From assembly GCF_937863485.1 (NCBI RefSeq), contig NZ_CALMFY010000215.1, forward strand, positions 1 through 64,000: a stretch of 64,000 nt of DNA. Direction: 5' to 3'. The position numbers were made by a program, and so were the translations under genes. Origin of the DNA: an uncultured Nostoc sp. Lineage in GTDB: Bacteria; Cyanobacteriota; Cyanobacteriia; Cyanobacteriales; Nostocaceae. Positions within the stretch are counted from its first letter, which is position 1, and every line of letters starts with the position of its first letter. Below the pieces are notes generated by a model. The model had not been told where the DNA came from. It ran no database searches and saw only the letters and a list, made by a program, of their open reading frames with translations. Shown here piece after piece: positions 1 to 10,402 of this stretch.

Positions 1-87
1 CTTTGGCATAACGCACCCTACGTATATTTCAAAAATCAAATATCAGTCCTATAGTAAGCGAGAATGCTTTGAGACATTACCTCGTTT

Positions 88-198
88 ACCTCGTTCCTAG
101 TTTCCGACTGGGAACGCCTATTTTGGGGCTGCCGCCTCCCTGACTCGCAGCAGAGCCGCAATTGATTTGCATTTCCAGCTTCTGGCTGGAAACGAGGT
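88..198. repeat. Palindromic interspersed repeat, copy 1
   Basis: The ends are inverted (ACCTCGTTCC... at the left, ...GGAAACGAGGT at the right), and the core contains GGGGCTGCCGCCTCC. A second copy at 4821-4930 has the same ends and the core in the opposite orientation. Length (about 110 bp) and terminal inverted repeats suggest a non-autonomous MITE-like element. Confidence 0.6.
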
Positions 199-849
199 TT
201 TATGGGGATTTTAGCTTAAGTTAACACGGATCAGCAATTGGTGTGCCCCTACCAACGTATTTATATGATTATTAAAGTGAAACAGTGTCATTTCTGTCCG
301 GTGAAAGTTTTATCATTAAAACCGTAGGGGGCAGAGGGAGTTTTGAATTATAGGTAATTAAGCCAACTTGATATTATCGGATGAAATTGTGTGAGTTATT
401 TAATCTACTTTCGTGACGAAATTTTTGAGCGTAAAAATAATAAATTTTGTTTTGGTTGTAAAACATTACTTTTAAATACTTTTCTAAAATACCCAAAAGT
501 ATCTAACTGCACATCTTGGCTATGATAAATAATTTCACTAATCGGTAACCTGTGAGCATGTAACTTATGACTATTAAAGATCCTAAGGATAATCTTCGGG
601 CAAGTAGATAAATAATTTGAGATTCAACAAATAAACTAGTGAGATGTATGTTATGGTTTTTATAGGAATCAAAAAAGTGAAAACACAAAAAGACTTCAAG
701 ACAAGTTTGAGGCAAGCTCAAGAAAGTTTTTTTGCTCTGGTAAGTCCGCTTCAATTCGCTACATCTTTTTGCCACAAAAATCTAAAACTAGATTGAGTAG
801 GATAGTAGCCTTTGTAACAACTTGAAGTCAATCGAAATTTATCTGGGTA

Positions 850-1476
850 TGAGCCAATAAGAGTTGGCTAACCTAGCTAGAGCATTACCCGCTAAAGGCA
901 ATTACTCTTGGAGTCTGGGAAGAAAGACTCTTAGTACAGCCTGACAAATCCATAGAAATACAGAATATTTACGAACTTAATCTTGCGGGAACAAACATTT
1001 GCAACCGCGAACTAAGTTGAAGCAGTTGCTGACTTTTGGAAGGAAAACTTCAAGCAGAATGGTGTAGTTCCAGAATTTTCAGGAATTTAAGCATACTGTC
1101 AAAAGTTACTAAGATATTGTCTAAGCCAGAGTGTTAGGGGTTGCCTGTGCAGGCTTTATAGTACTGCACCTGTAGCTACCACTTTTAGGCTGGAATTTAT
1201 CCTGCTGCATCAATCACGAAACGAGAAGCGCTATTGAAGTTCTTGGCGACTTCACATCAGCAAAATCATAGAAGTTGTAGCGACCATTTAAGAGTGGATT
1301 GCAATTTGGTTGGTTGTGTGGTTCAGAGAACAAATCTGCGTTCATTTGAATTCCTGCTGCAACCACTCTTGAGGCTTGAGCAACCATTTGGAATTCTGTT
1401 ACAACAACTGAACAATGCTGAAGTCAAAGTTTTAAAGGCTTTGTTATTAGGAAATAGAGATTTCTCTATCCCTTAA
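850..1476 (+). pseudogene. Decayed coding region, origin unknown
   Basis: Protein-like stretches in different + frames are separated by stops and frameshifts. Near 900-1010 the frame reads VWEERLLVQPDKSIEIQNIY and continues after a shift as EAVADFWKENFKQ (about 1018-1060). The last part (about 1190-1476) is open for 80+ codons and ends ...LLLGNRDFSIP before TAA at 1474. Codon-like composition and the broken frames suggest a degraded gene. I do not recognise the family. It is also possible that the last ORF is expressed alone. Confidence 0.35.
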
Positions 1477-1669
1477 GTGATGTCTGACGACAAGTCGCTC
1501 TGCGTCTACGCTTCGTGGGTAAATATGTTCTGATTTTAAATGTTTTTGTCAGGATGCGATGTGTAGCGACAAGTTCCTACACGTCTACGCCAACAGGCTC
1601 TACTTCCCAACACCACCAAGGGTGAATATCTCACATCAAGCTTGCGACCCATCAGCTAAATCATTTTAG

Positions 1670-2572
<903 letters not shown>

Positions 2573-2599
2573 AGTAGTATTAAGTAAATAATGGACTAG

Positions 2600-2625
2600 G
2601 GTGGGCTGCTTGCCCACCTTTTTTT
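2600..2625 (+). terminator. Rho-independent terminator of nifH
   Basis: A perfect 7-bp GC-rich stem, GGTGGGC/GCCCACC, with a TGCTT loop is followed by seven T residues, 28 bases after the nifH stop codon. The form is canonical and indicates that nifH is transcribed as a single gene. Confidence 0.9.
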
Positions 2626-2709
2626 GGTTAAAAATCAGCAAGAAAGCGATTAACTTTAGATAAATAATATTATTTTGATTCTTAATAGGGATTTTGATGA
2701 ATTGTAATC

Positions 2710-2843
2710 AGGACTTACGCACGGGTCATGAAAGAACGAACCACTCCAGACACAGAGAAGCCAGTGCGCCCTTGCGGTTCCCCGACTTGCAGCAACTGGC
2801 GCGACACGGAGGAATGATTTGAGAGGTTTTTTGCGTAAGTCCT
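2710..2843. repeat. MITE-like element with 12-bp terminal inverted repeats
   Basis: A 134-bp segment begins AGGACTTACGCA and ends with its exact reverse complement TGCGTAAGTCCT. The inside has no ORF. Related ends occur at 4969-5029 (a shorter, degenerate copy) and the half-site TTGCGTAAGTCCT at 19118-19130. It accounts for part of the nifH-der intergenic region. No clean target duplication is visible. Confidence 0.7.
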
Positions 2844-3301
2844 AGTAATCCAAAATTTCCATATTAGAATTACAAAAAATATGTTTCAATCCCTAATAAA
2901 AATTTTAATTAATTGCGATCGCAGGAGTCTGAAATCCAAGCTATATTTAATTGGTATGCAGGAACCTAGCTAGAAAGGGACTCAGCAAAGAAAATTGTTT
3001 CGTCCCGTGGCTATTCTTTGCTAATATTTTCGGCTTTTCGCTGACAACAGCCACAGAGAAAATAAAAGCGAACGCTGTCAGTGTCGGGTTTAATCAATAT
3101 TAGCTAAACGCGATCGCAGCTTTAATACTTAGTGGAAATGATATCGGACTTAAGGACTTGAGCGTGTCTGCTGAAGCGCTGAGTAGCACCGTAGTTCCCA
3201 TTGTTCAAATCCAAATACTGGGGAAATTATTAAAATTTCAAGTTTAAAGTGAGTAAAATGTAAGTACGTGATATACTACGTCTCTGACTTACCCTGGTTT
3301 T
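2844..3301. other. Intergenic region upstream of der
   Basis: It contains an imperfect inverted pair around 'ttctttgctaatattt...aatattagctaa' (about 3013-3110) and several GCGATCGC-like octamers, but no ORF with coding character. The promoter of der is presumably within the last 100 bases. I see no confident -10/-35 pair. Confidence 0.4.
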
Positions 3302-4672
3302 ATGGCACTGCCAATTGTTGCAATTATCGGACGCCCAAATGTGGGCAAATCCACCCTGGTTAATCGACTCGCCGGGGAACAAACGGCGATTGTCCATGAT
3401 GAACCGGGAGTGACACGCGATCGCACTTACATGCCAGCTTTCTGGAATGGTCGCGAATTTTTAGTCGTAGACACTGGTGGTTTAGTCTTTAATGATGATA
3501 CCGAATTTTTACCACTAATTCGCCAGCAAGCAATGACAGCGCTTGCAGAAGCATGTGCCGCTATTTTTGTAGTAGATGGTAAAACAGGCCCCACATTGGC
3601 AGATTTAGAAATCGCCGAATGGATGCGCCAACAACGCGTACCTGTGCTACTAACTGTAAATAAATGTGAATCCCCAGAACAAGGCTTAATCCAAGCTGCC
3701 GAATTTTGGGAATTGGGATTGGGCGAACCTTACGCCATTTCCGCGATTCATGGCAGTGGTACAGGAGAGTTACTTGATGAGTTAATTAATCACATACCTG
3801 CTATTGAGGACATCCCAGAAACGAATGAAATCAAAGTAGCAATTGTGGGACGCCCAAATGTGGGCAAATCTAGCTTACTCAATTCTTTTGTCGGGGAAGA
3901 GAGGGCAATTGTCAGCCCAATTTCCGGCACCACCCGCGATGCTATTGATACTTTCATTGAACGAGACGGGCAAAGCTACCGCTTAATTGACACCGCTGGC
4001 ATTCGCAAAAAGAAACACATAGAATACGGCACAGAATTCTTTAGTATTAACCGTGCTTTCAAAGCGATTCGCCGCGCTGACGTGGTTTTATTAGTACTAG
4101 ATGCTGTAGATGGAGTAACTGAGCAAGACCAAAAATTAGCTGGGCGGATTATCGAAGAAGGTCGAGCTTGCATCATCGTCGTTAATAAGTGGGATGCTGT
4201 CGAAAAAGATTCTTACACAATCTACGATTACGAAAAAACTCTGCAATCACGGTTACATTTTACCGAATGGGCAGAAACAATCTTTGTGAGTGCCTTGTCA
4301 GGACAACGGGTAGAAAAAATTCTAGAGTTGGTGAAAACGGCGGCTGAATCACACAAACGCCGTGTCAGCACATCAGTTATTAACGAAGTCTTAACAGATG
4401 CCGTCAGTTGGCATTCACCGCCAGCATCCCGTGGTGGGCGTCAAGGCAAGATTTATTATGGTACACAAGTAAGTAGCCAACCACCAACGATCGCCTTATT
4501 TGTCAATGATTCCAAACGCTTCAACGACAACTACCGCCGCTACATTGAACGTCAATTCCGGCAACAGCTAGGATTCAAGGGCACGCCAATGATTTTACTG
4601 TGGCGGAGTAAAAAAGTCCGTGATGCCGAAATTGGTAATGTTAATAGAGCAACTCGCGTTAAATTAAGTTAG
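3302..4672 (+). CDS. der: Ribosome biogenesis GTPase Der (EngA)
   Basis: Der is a tandem-GTPase factor that helps assemble the 50S ribosomal subunit. The 456-residue product has two G domains. The first has GRPNVGKS (10-17), DTGG and a variant G4 NKCE; the second has GRPNVGKSS (about 183), SGTTRDA, DTAG and NKWD. The C-terminal KH-like RNA-binding domain contains the family signatures FVNDSKRF and GTPMILLWR. Length is typical. It is followed by about 400 bp of repeats before the next gene, so it may be monocistronic although the downstream gene is on the same strand. Confidence 0.97.
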   Translation: MALPIVAIIGRPNVGKSTLVNRLAGEQTAIVHDEPGVTRDRTYMPAFWNGREFLVVDTGGLVFNDDTEFLPLIRQQAMTALAEACAAIFVVDGKTGPTLADLEIAEWMRQQRVPVLLTVNKCESPEQGLIQAAEFWELGLGEPYAISAIHGSGTGELLDELINHIPAIEDIPETNEIKVAIVGRPNVGKSSLLNSFVGEERAIVSPISGTTRDAIDTFIERDGQSYRLIDTAGIRKKKHIEYGTEFFSINRAFKAIRRADVVLLVLDAVDGVTEQDQKLAGRIIEEGRACIIVVNKWDAVEKDSYTIYDYEKTLQSRLHFTEWAETIFVSALSGQRVEKILELVKTAAESHKRRVSTSVINEVLTDAVSWHSPPASRGGRQGKIYYGTQVSSQPPTIALFVNDSKRFNDNYRRYIERQFRQQLGFKGTPMILLWRSKKVRDAEIGNVNRATRVKLS

Positions 4673-4673
4673 G

Positions 4674-4722
4674 AGACGCGATTAATCGCGTCTGTACAGG
4701 ATAGACGTGATTAATCGCGTCT
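4674..4722. repeat. Tandem pair of 20-bp palindromes (AGACGCG...CGCGTCT)
   Basis: A 20-bp palindrome, AGACGCGATTAATCGCGTCT, lies at 4674-4693, and a one-base variant at 4703-4722. Each is followed by GTACAGGAT. A third copy is at 62146-62165, upstream of ycf3. It starts two bases after the der stop and may act as a transcript-end hairpin, but its recurrence marks it as a dispersed repeat. Confidence 0.75.
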
Positions 4723-4820
4723 GTACAGGATGTTATGAGTTAAAGTCAGAATTGCTTCCTAACTATAGAACCCTATCGACTTGAGTTTGATAACGGTACA
4801 AGGTGAAAGTTATGAGAGTT

Positions 4821-4930
4821 CCTCGTTCCCATGCTCCGCGTGGGAATGCATTAATTGAGGCTCTGACTCAATTTCTGAGTGGAGGCAGCAGCCCCTAATT
4901 AGCCATTCCCATGCAGAGCATAGGAACGAG
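4821..4930. repeat. Palindromic interspersed repeat, copy 2
   Basis: The ends are CCTCGTTCCC at the left and GGAACGAG at the right, with inner arms GCTCCGCGTGGGAATG / CATTCCCATGCAGAGC. The core GGAGGCAGCAGCCCC is the reverse-orientation counterpart of the core in the copy at 88-198. Confidence 0.65.
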
Positions 4931-5070
4931 AGAATAATGGGAAATAAATCGAGCTTTTTTCGACTTGTGCGTACACCATAGCGTTTTTAAAGGAGGATTG
5001 AGGTTTCAGGTTTTCAATGCGTAAGTCCTGTTAAAGTCAAAACTGCTAACTCCTAACTCTTAACTTTAAA

Positions 5071-5991
5071 ATGGATTTATTGCGATCGCTGCCACTTGGA
5101 CTTTATTTAGAACAACCCCAAACTTGGCTGCATAAAATCGATCCGCGAGTCAAGTTCGCCTGGTTGATGAGCTTTTTAACAAGCTATATTTTGGCTAACA
5201 ACTTTTGGCGGGTGCTGCTAGTGGTAGTATTAATTATTGCCACCTTGATTGCCAGGATTCCTCGACGAGTATGGCAGCAGCAAATGGGTTGGCTGTTAAT
5301 GCTATCGTTTTTTGTTTTAGCGATCGGAGCCATCAGTCCTGATGGAATGGGTGTAGATTATCAGCCACGCCTGCCAATTAATGAACAAATATTAAGCCAG
5401 CCATCAAACTCCAATAATATTGTTCCAGAGCAAGTAATTGAGAAAAAAGAATACAGCTACGTGCTATTTCACAAAGGCCCGGTGAAAGTAACTCGCTATT
5501 CCTTGGATTTGGCAGTACGCCTGAGTACACTTATATTTACCGTGATTTACAGCACCAACCTGTATCTGCTGACAACCGCACCAGAAGAAATCACATCTGG
5601 CATAGAAAGCCTAATGCAACCCCTGCGACGCCTGAAGTTGCCTGTTACAGAAATTGCTTTAACTTTAACCTTGTCCTTGCGCTTTATTCCCCTGGTATTA
5701 GAAGAAGTACAAAACTTATTTCGCTCCGTGATGACAAGGGCAATTAATTGGAAAAAGTTGGGATTGAAAGGAGGATTCAAAGTTTGGATGACAGTTGCAG
5801 AGAGACTGTTAGAAAATCTGCTCTTACGAGCCGATCAAATGGCGAATGCAATGATGGTGAGGGGTTTTACCAGTCCCAATGAGCATCGAGTCCAGTGGCA
5901 CGACTTACGATTAAAAGGGCGTGACTGGTTTGCTATTGCAACTTTAATTTTATTTTGGGGAATACGGCTAGCTATAGGAACTCAGGTCTAA
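5071..5991 (+). CDS. EcfT/CbiQ-family energy-coupling transmembrane protein
   Basis: This 306-residue integral membrane protein belongs to the CbiQ/EcfT family, the T component that links ATPases to a substrate-binding S component in ECF vitamin and metal transporters. It has an N-terminal run of membrane helices (about 30-105), a polar insert (about 110-150), a further membrane region, and the cytoplasmic coupling helices with the X-R-G type signature in NAMMVRGF near residue 265. No ATPase or S component is adjacent, so the substrate cannot be deduced. Many cyanobacteria carry such a stand-alone copy. The ATG follows repeat-derived sequence closely, and no clear ribosome-binding site is seen. 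Confidence 0.88.
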   Translation: MDLLRSLPLGLYLEQPQTWLHKIDPRVKFAWLMSFLTSYILANNFWRVLLVVVLIIATLIARIPRRVWQQQMGWLLMLSFFVLAIGAISPDGMGVDYQPRLPINEQILSQPSNSNNIVPEQVIEKKEYSYVLFHKGPVKVTRYSLDLAVRLSTLIFTVIYSTNLYLLTTAPEEITSGIESLMQPLRRLKLPVTEIALTLTLSLRFIPLVLEEVQNLFRSVMTRAINWKKLGLKGGFKVWMTVAERLLENLLLRADQMANAMMVRGFTSPNEHRVQWHDLRLKGRDWFAIATLILFWGIRLAIGTQV

Positions 5992-6115
5992 TTTTGCGCT
6001 GAGAAAATGGTAATAGGTAATAAATAATTGCATTTTGTCAGTGGTCAGTAGTCGTAGTTATTTGTACTCACTGCTGAAAACTGTTAACTAACTATTGACA
6101 ACGCTTCTAAACAGT

Positions 6116-7618
6116 ATGACCAAGCCTTGGTATTGGCGATCGCTACCCTTAGAAAAGCGCACAGGTTCGGAAGTTTTTGCTGCTCTTTTTCGCCCCACCG
6201 CCGCACCGGGAATTGCTACCCTACTAGAAAGTCCCTACCCAACGCCAATCGATCATCCTCAACTCAACCGATATTCTATCTGTGCAGGCGCTCCTCGCCT
6301 AGTAGATGGCACCCCACAGATGTGGACACCAGAAGTAGGAGAGGTTTTTCCCTTCCTAGAAAAGTTGTTACAGCAAGGAGTAGCGGGACATGAGGAGGAA
6401 TTTACCTCCCCTGCTTCCCATCTCCCCTTTACTGGCGGTTGGTTGGGTTGGCTAGGCTACGATGTGGCATGGGAAATTGAACAGTTACCCCGTAATAAAA
6501 TTGATCCCCTACCCTTTCCCATAGTTTTTTGGTACGAACCAGATTGTTTTGCCGTTTTGGATCATGCACAACAAATTCTTTGGCTAGCCGCCAGTGATGC
6601 AAGTGGACTTGATGAGTTAGAAAAGAAGTTAGCAAAGAAAGACGCGGGGAAAGAATTCTCCGTGTCTCCCTGTCCCCGCATCCCCGTGTCCTCTTCACTC
6701 CCCCTGTTTTTGACATCTCAAGCAGATTATGAAACAGCTGTCAACCAGGTGAAAAAATACATTCAAGCTGGAGACATCTTTCAGGCAAATCTTTCATTGC
6801 GATTTCAAGCGTCTACATTGGCTTCTGGTTGGGAAATTTACCAAGCCTTGCAAAAAATCAATCCTTCTCCTTTTGCCAGCTATTGGCAAACGCCTTGGGG
6901 GGAACTGATCAGTTGTTCGCCGGAACGGTTAGTAATGTTGCAAAATCGGCAAGCCCAAACTAGACCGATCGCCGGAACGCGATCGCGTGGTGTCACTCCA
7001 GAACAAGATATGCAACTGGCCCAAGATTTACTCAGCAACACTAAAGAACGTGCAGAACACATCATGCTAGTGGATTTGGAACGCAATGATTTAGGGCGAG
7101 TTTGTGAATGGGGAACGGTTACTGTTGACGAATTGCTGACAATTGAGCGATATAGCCATGTGATGCATCTTGTCAGCAACATCAAAGGTACTTTAAAAGG
7201 CGAATGCACTACCATTGATTTGATTCGTGCCACGTTCCCAGGTGGCACAATTACAGGTTGTCCGAAAGTCCGTTGCATGGAAATTATTGAAGAATTAGAA
7301 CCTGTGCGGCGCAGCTTGTTCTACGGTTCTTGTGGCTATTTAGATTGGCGTGGTCATTTAGATTTAAATATCTTAATCCGCACCCTGCTATTAGCTCCCG
7401 CGTTTCAACAAGGTGGGGGAGCAGGAGAAGTAGGGGAAGTAAATTCTTCCTCATCTCCCCACTCAAGACTCATCCCCCAGCACTCAGCACTCAACATTGT
7501 CTGGGGACAAGTTGGTGCAGGAATTGTCGCAGACAGCGATCCTGAGAAAGAATGGTATGAATCTCTGCACAAAGCTCAGGCACAACTGGCAGCGCTGAAA
7601 ATGCTAGATAATCAATAG
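6116..7618 (+). CDS. Chorismate-binding enzyme, anthranilate/aminodeoxychorismate synthase component I
   Basis: A TrpE/PabB-family enzyme that aminates chorismate, giving anthranilate (tryptophan) or 4-amino-4-deoxychorismate (folate). The N-terminal half has GGWLGWLGYD. The catalytic half has GDIFQANLS, SPERL, PIAGTRSRG, VDLERNDLGR, FPGGTITGCPK and GAGIVADS. PabB usually has PIKGT with a lysine, whereas PIAGT here is TrpE-like; the domain layout is closer to PabB, so the pathway stays open. The start is put at ATG 6116, since the upstream TTG would add only seven residues. Two low-complexity inserts (residues about 175-200 and 432-459) look like intergenic repeats absorbed in frame. Confidence 0.9.
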   Translation: MTKPWYWRSLPLEKRTGSEVFAALFRPTAAPGIATLLESPYPTPIDHPQLNRYSICAGAPRLVDGTPQMWTPEVGEVFPFLEKLLQQGVAGHEEEFTSPASHLPFTGGWLGWLGYDVAWEIEQLPRNKIDPLPFPIVFWYEPDCFAVLDHAQQILWLAASDASGLDELEKKLAKKDAGKEFSVSPCPRIPVSSSLPLFLTSQADYETAVNQVKKYIQAGDIFQANLSLRFQASTLASGWEIYQALQKINPSPFASYWQTPWGELISCSPERLVMLQNRQAQTRPIAGTRSRGVTPEQDMQLAQDLLSNTKERAEHIMLVDLERNDLGRVCEWGTVTVDELLTIERYSHVMHLVSNIKGTLKGECTTIDLIRATFPGGTITGCPKVRCMEIIEELEPVRRSLFYGSCGYLDWRGHLDLNILIRTLLLAPAFQQGGGAGEVGEVNSSSSPHSRLIPQHSALNIVWGQVGAGIVADSDPEKEWYESLHKAQAQLAALKMLDNQ

Positions 7619-8075
7619 AAGATAGTTTTCTTTGCTGTCCCCACTCTCCACTCCCCTATTCTGTTAGCTATTTTGCGCCATTAGGCGACAGTTGTGGCAG
7701 TATAGAAAGAAGTTGAAAAGTTCACTGTTGCCGTTGGGAACTTCAAAGGGTGTTTTTCCTGGCAACGCCGAACTTTAACAACAGGATCAGGACTATTTTG
7801 TGCCTTGTCCCTACAGATTGGTAAATTGAAGTCACCAAAGCAGATGGTGATGTTTATCAACCAGCCTCTACTCTGTAAAATCTACGCTTTGCGGCTTCTG
7901 TTGTACCATTTCGCTTCACTACCACTAACTTCATCTGCCCATTAGGAACTAGATCAAGGTCTTCGTAACCGCAGTTTTGCATTTTAAGCAAATATTCAAG
8001 CGAATGTTGGTATTATCGTCTGAATGTTTGGAATTCACTGCGAAAAGATATACATACTCCCACCTTGACTCTTAA
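7619..8075. other. Intergenic region with possible decayed minus-strand coding
   Basis: On the minus strand a short ORF (7982 to 7857, 41 codons) would encode MQNCGYEDLDLVPNGQMKLV... and end in FYRVEAG. Further downstream (about 7767-7669) another minus frame reads PFEVPNGNSELFNFFLYCHN and ends in a Cys-x-x-Cys segment before a stop at 7669. Both look protein-like, but they are in different frames and have no visible ribosome-binding sites. They may be remnants of one small zinc-ribbon-like gene. I do not recognise them. Confidence 0.3.
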
Positions 8076-8354
8076 ATGAATTCAGAAAACGCAGAAACTT
8101 ACATAAACCATCCAACTTGGGGTTTACTCTACAAAATCTGTATGGTTGATGAGAACCAAGATTTGTTCACCACACTTTATGCCCAGCGCTTATTTTTTTT
8201 GGTAGCAAATGACGTTAAAGGTGTTAAATTCCAGTCTCTAGGACGGACTGAGGCTAGAATGATGTTGGAAAATCGCTTACGTACCCTGCGTCGCAGTGGA
8301 CAATCTCAGGAGTACGATCAGCTTCAGAGTGTTTTCCAACGCACCTTCCAATGA
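8076..8354 (+). CDS. pipX: PII-interacting protein PipX
   Basis: PipX is a small cyanobacterial regulator. It co-activates NtcA under nitrogen limitation and is sequestered by PII (GlnB) when 2-oxoglutarate is low. The 92-residue product matches the family in length and sequence: N-terminal Tudor-like fold (NHPTWGLLYKICMV, FFLVANDVKGVKF) and two C-terminal helices beginning at GRTEARMMLENRLR. It overlaps the next gene by 4 bp (ATGA), the conserved pipX-pipY arrangement of cyanobacteria, which implies translational coupling. Confidence 0.96.
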   Translation: MNSENAETYINHPTWGLLYKICMVDENQDLFTTLYAQRLFFLVANDVKGVKFQSLGRTEARMMLENRLRTLRRSGQSQEYDQLQSVFQRTFQ

Positions 8355-9019
8355 GCAGTTCGATTTCCGAACGTATTGTTTCCATTCGCTCCTCACTGCC
8401 AACTTCAGTCCGATTGATTGCTGTTAGCAAGCAAGTTTCTGCCCAGGCCATTCGGTCTGCCTATGCCGCAGGAATTCGTGATTTTGCGGAGAGTCGTATC
8501 CAAGAAGCCGCCAGCAAACAAGCCGAGTTGCAAGACTTACCGGATATTACCTGGCACTTTATTGGACATTTGCAAAGCAATAAAGCCAAAAAAGCCATCG
8601 AGCAATTCCCCTGGATTCACTCCGTCGATAACTTGAAGCTAGCACAGCGCTTAGATCAATTGGCGCAACAGCTAGGAGTGAGTCCCCAGGTTTGCCTGCA
8701 AGTGAAAATTCTCCCTGATCCCAACAAGTCCGGTTGGAGTGTGCCAGAACTTTTGGCTGATTTACCCACACTTAATCAATACAAAAGTTTACAAATTCAA
8801 GGTTTGATGACAATTCCGCCTTCAGGATTAAATGCTCCGGAAATTTTGAATGTATTTAATCTCAATCGTGAGCTAGCAAAGGAAATCCAGGAGCAAAACT
8901 GGTCACACATTAAAATGCAGCAACTATCTATGGGTATGTCAGGCGACTACGAACTGGCAGTGCAAGCAGGCGCAACGATGGTACGATTAGGAACAATATT
9001 GTTTGGCGATCGCTCTTAG
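8351..9019 (+). CDS. pipY: PLP-binding protein PipY (YggS/PLPBP family)
   Basis: This single-domain alanine-racemase-like TIM barrel binds pyridoxal 5'-phosphate and is involved in vitamin B6 and amino/keto-acid homeostasis. The PLP lysine is Lys27 in IAVSKQVS. Further family signatures are WHFIGHLQSNK, the IHSVD strand, GLMTIPP, and LSMGMSGDYELAVQAGATMVR, which holds the phosphate-binding end. At 222 residues it is full length. The start codon overlaps the pipX stop, and the pair is expected to form one transcript with pipX. Confidence 0.96.
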   Translation: MSSSISERIVSIRSSLPTSVRLIAVSKQVSAQAIRSAYAAGIRDFAESRIQEAASKQAELQDLPDITWHFIGHLQSNKAKKAIEQFPWIHSVDNLKLAQRLDQLAQQLGVSPQVCLQVKILPDPNKSGWSVPELLADLPTLNQYKSLQIQGLMTIPPSGLNAPEILNVFNLNRELAKEIQEQNWSHIKMQQLSMGMSGDYELAVQAGATMVRLGTILFGDRS

Positions 9020-9403
9020 CCTGTTGATCATCAGCCTTGGAGGTCAGTATTAATAGAGATCAGGATTTGATGACAAGAATTTTGTAACAGACTGGTGCAA
9101 TTGGAAACAAAGGATATAGTATTGACAAGAGCAATCGCCAAGGGAAAATGGGGTATAAAGAACTTACCTTCGGACAAACCTTAGGATATAATCTTGACTC
9201 ATTATTATGTTTAGGCGATGCACAGACCTTTCCAATAAGTGTCAGTTCATCGCCAAAACTCGTAGTATGGGCTACAAATAGCAAAACACTTGCTGAAATA
9301 TCCACCGATGTAGCGTAGTTTACCGCCGTAGGCATCGCTCCTTGTTCAATCAATCCTAACCCAAGTCAAAACAGGCTATTCGCATCAGGAGAGTACACAC
9401 ACA
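9020..9403. other. Intergenic region before sepF
   Basis: The pipY-sepF gap has no feature I can support. A 97-codon open stretch on the minus strand lacks coding character. The gap is AT-rich, and the sepF promoter should lie within it. Confidence 0.4.
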
Positions 9404-10009
9404 ATGAACAATATCTTTTCCAAACTCAGAGACTTTGTGGGTCTAAATGAGCAAGTGGAATACGAGTATTACGAAGAAGAACCAGAAACAGATAATAATA
9501 ATAATTACCAAAATCTGTATCAGCAAGAAAATCCCCAACCAGCACCACAAGAGAGCGCAACCGCTCAAAATCGACGCTGGCGGGAACCAGTGCCTACAAT
9601 GGGAGATGATATAGCAGCAGGTTCAAAGCCAATGGGGAATGTGATTGGTATGCCAGGAGCAATTAACGGAATTTCGGAAGTTTTAGTCCTCGAACCACGC
9701 ACCTTTGAAGAAATGCCCCAGGCAATTCAAGCGTTGCGAGAACGCAAGTCAGTAGTATTAAATCTGACAATAATGGACCCAGATCAAGCTCAACGAGCAG
9801 TAGATTTTGTTGCAGGTGGTACTTACGCACTAGATGGGCATCAAGAGCGCATCGGTGAGAGCATCTTCTTGTTTACGCCAAGCTGTGTCCAAGTTAGCAC
9901 CCAAGGTGGCGTTCTTCATGAAGTACCACAACCGCCAGCCCGTCCCTCTCGTCCTACAGGCTCTCCAAATCAAACCTGGGGCAACGAAACTAACCGGATG
10001 GCACAATAA
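9404..10009 (+). CDS. sepF: Cell division protein SepF (Cdv2)
   Basis: SepF tethers FtsZ to the membrane and bundles its filaments at the septum, and it is essential in cyanobacteria, which lack FtsA. The 201-residue product begins with the amphipathic membrane-binding helix [14 protein letters not shown]. An acidic, Asn/Gln-rich linker (residues 20-75) follows, then the conserved C-terminal domain (about 95-175) with [38 protein letters not shown], a [18 protein letters not shown] strand and FLFTPS. A short Pro-rich tail ends the protein. Its place after pipX-pipY and before proC is a conserved cyanobacterial order. Confidence 0.96.
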   Translation: MNNIFSKLRDFVGLNEQVEYEYYEEEPETDNNNNYQNLYQQENPQPAPQESATAQNRRWREPVPTMGDDIAAGSKPMGNVIGMPGAINGISEVLVLEPRTFEEMPQAIQALRERKSVVLNLTIMDPDQAQRAVDFVAGGTYALDGHQERIGESIFLFTPSCVQVSTQGGVLHEVPQPPARPSRPTGSPNQTWGNETNRMAQ

Positions 10010-10402
10010 AGTTAAATTAGTTGTTAGTCCTTTGTCCTTTGTCATTTGTCGTGGGTTTTGATCATAATGACAAATGACAAACGACTAATGACTAATGACC
10101 CTTACAGGTGACGCTACCGCAACTCTTAGAGACGCTGCGTAGAACGCTAACGCCAGTCACTCATGGGGAGCGACTGCGGTGGACGGGTTCCCAAGGCACT
10201 CCGTTGGGCGGCTTTGCCGACTTGAAGGAAGTGCCGTCGCCATAAAAGAGGCAGTGCGCCCTTGCGCGTCTCCCCTTCTCCCATTCGTGAGAGGCTAGCG
10301 CCTGCCTTCTTGATGCCCAAAGGGCTGTAGGGAGAAGCAACTGCCGTCAAGTGGCGTGGAAACCCCCTGTAAAAGCGCTGGCTCACTAATGACTAATGAT
10401 CA
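10010..10402. repeat. Cluster of interspersed repeats between sepF and proC
   Basis: Copies of 'aatgactaatgac/gtcatttgtc' and stretches such as 'gcagtgcgcccttgcg' and 'gtgagaggctagcgcctgcc' fill this gap. 'gccagtgcgcccttgcg' also occurs inside the MITE at 2710-2843. No coding character is seen. The proC start lies directly against the last 'actaatgatca' unit. Confidence 0.6.

Noticed and set aside
503-775. 90-codon open frame on the minus strand
   Set aside because: Poor protein composition, no ribosome-binding site, AT-rich surroundings; probably chance.
5071-5991. Cobalt transporter assignment for the EcfT-like gene
   Set aside because: No CbiM, CbiN or CbiO neighbour; the family name alone does not fix the substrate.
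9060-9353. 97-codon minus ORF before sepF
   Set aside because: No ribosome-binding site or recognisable sequence; composition looks non-coding.
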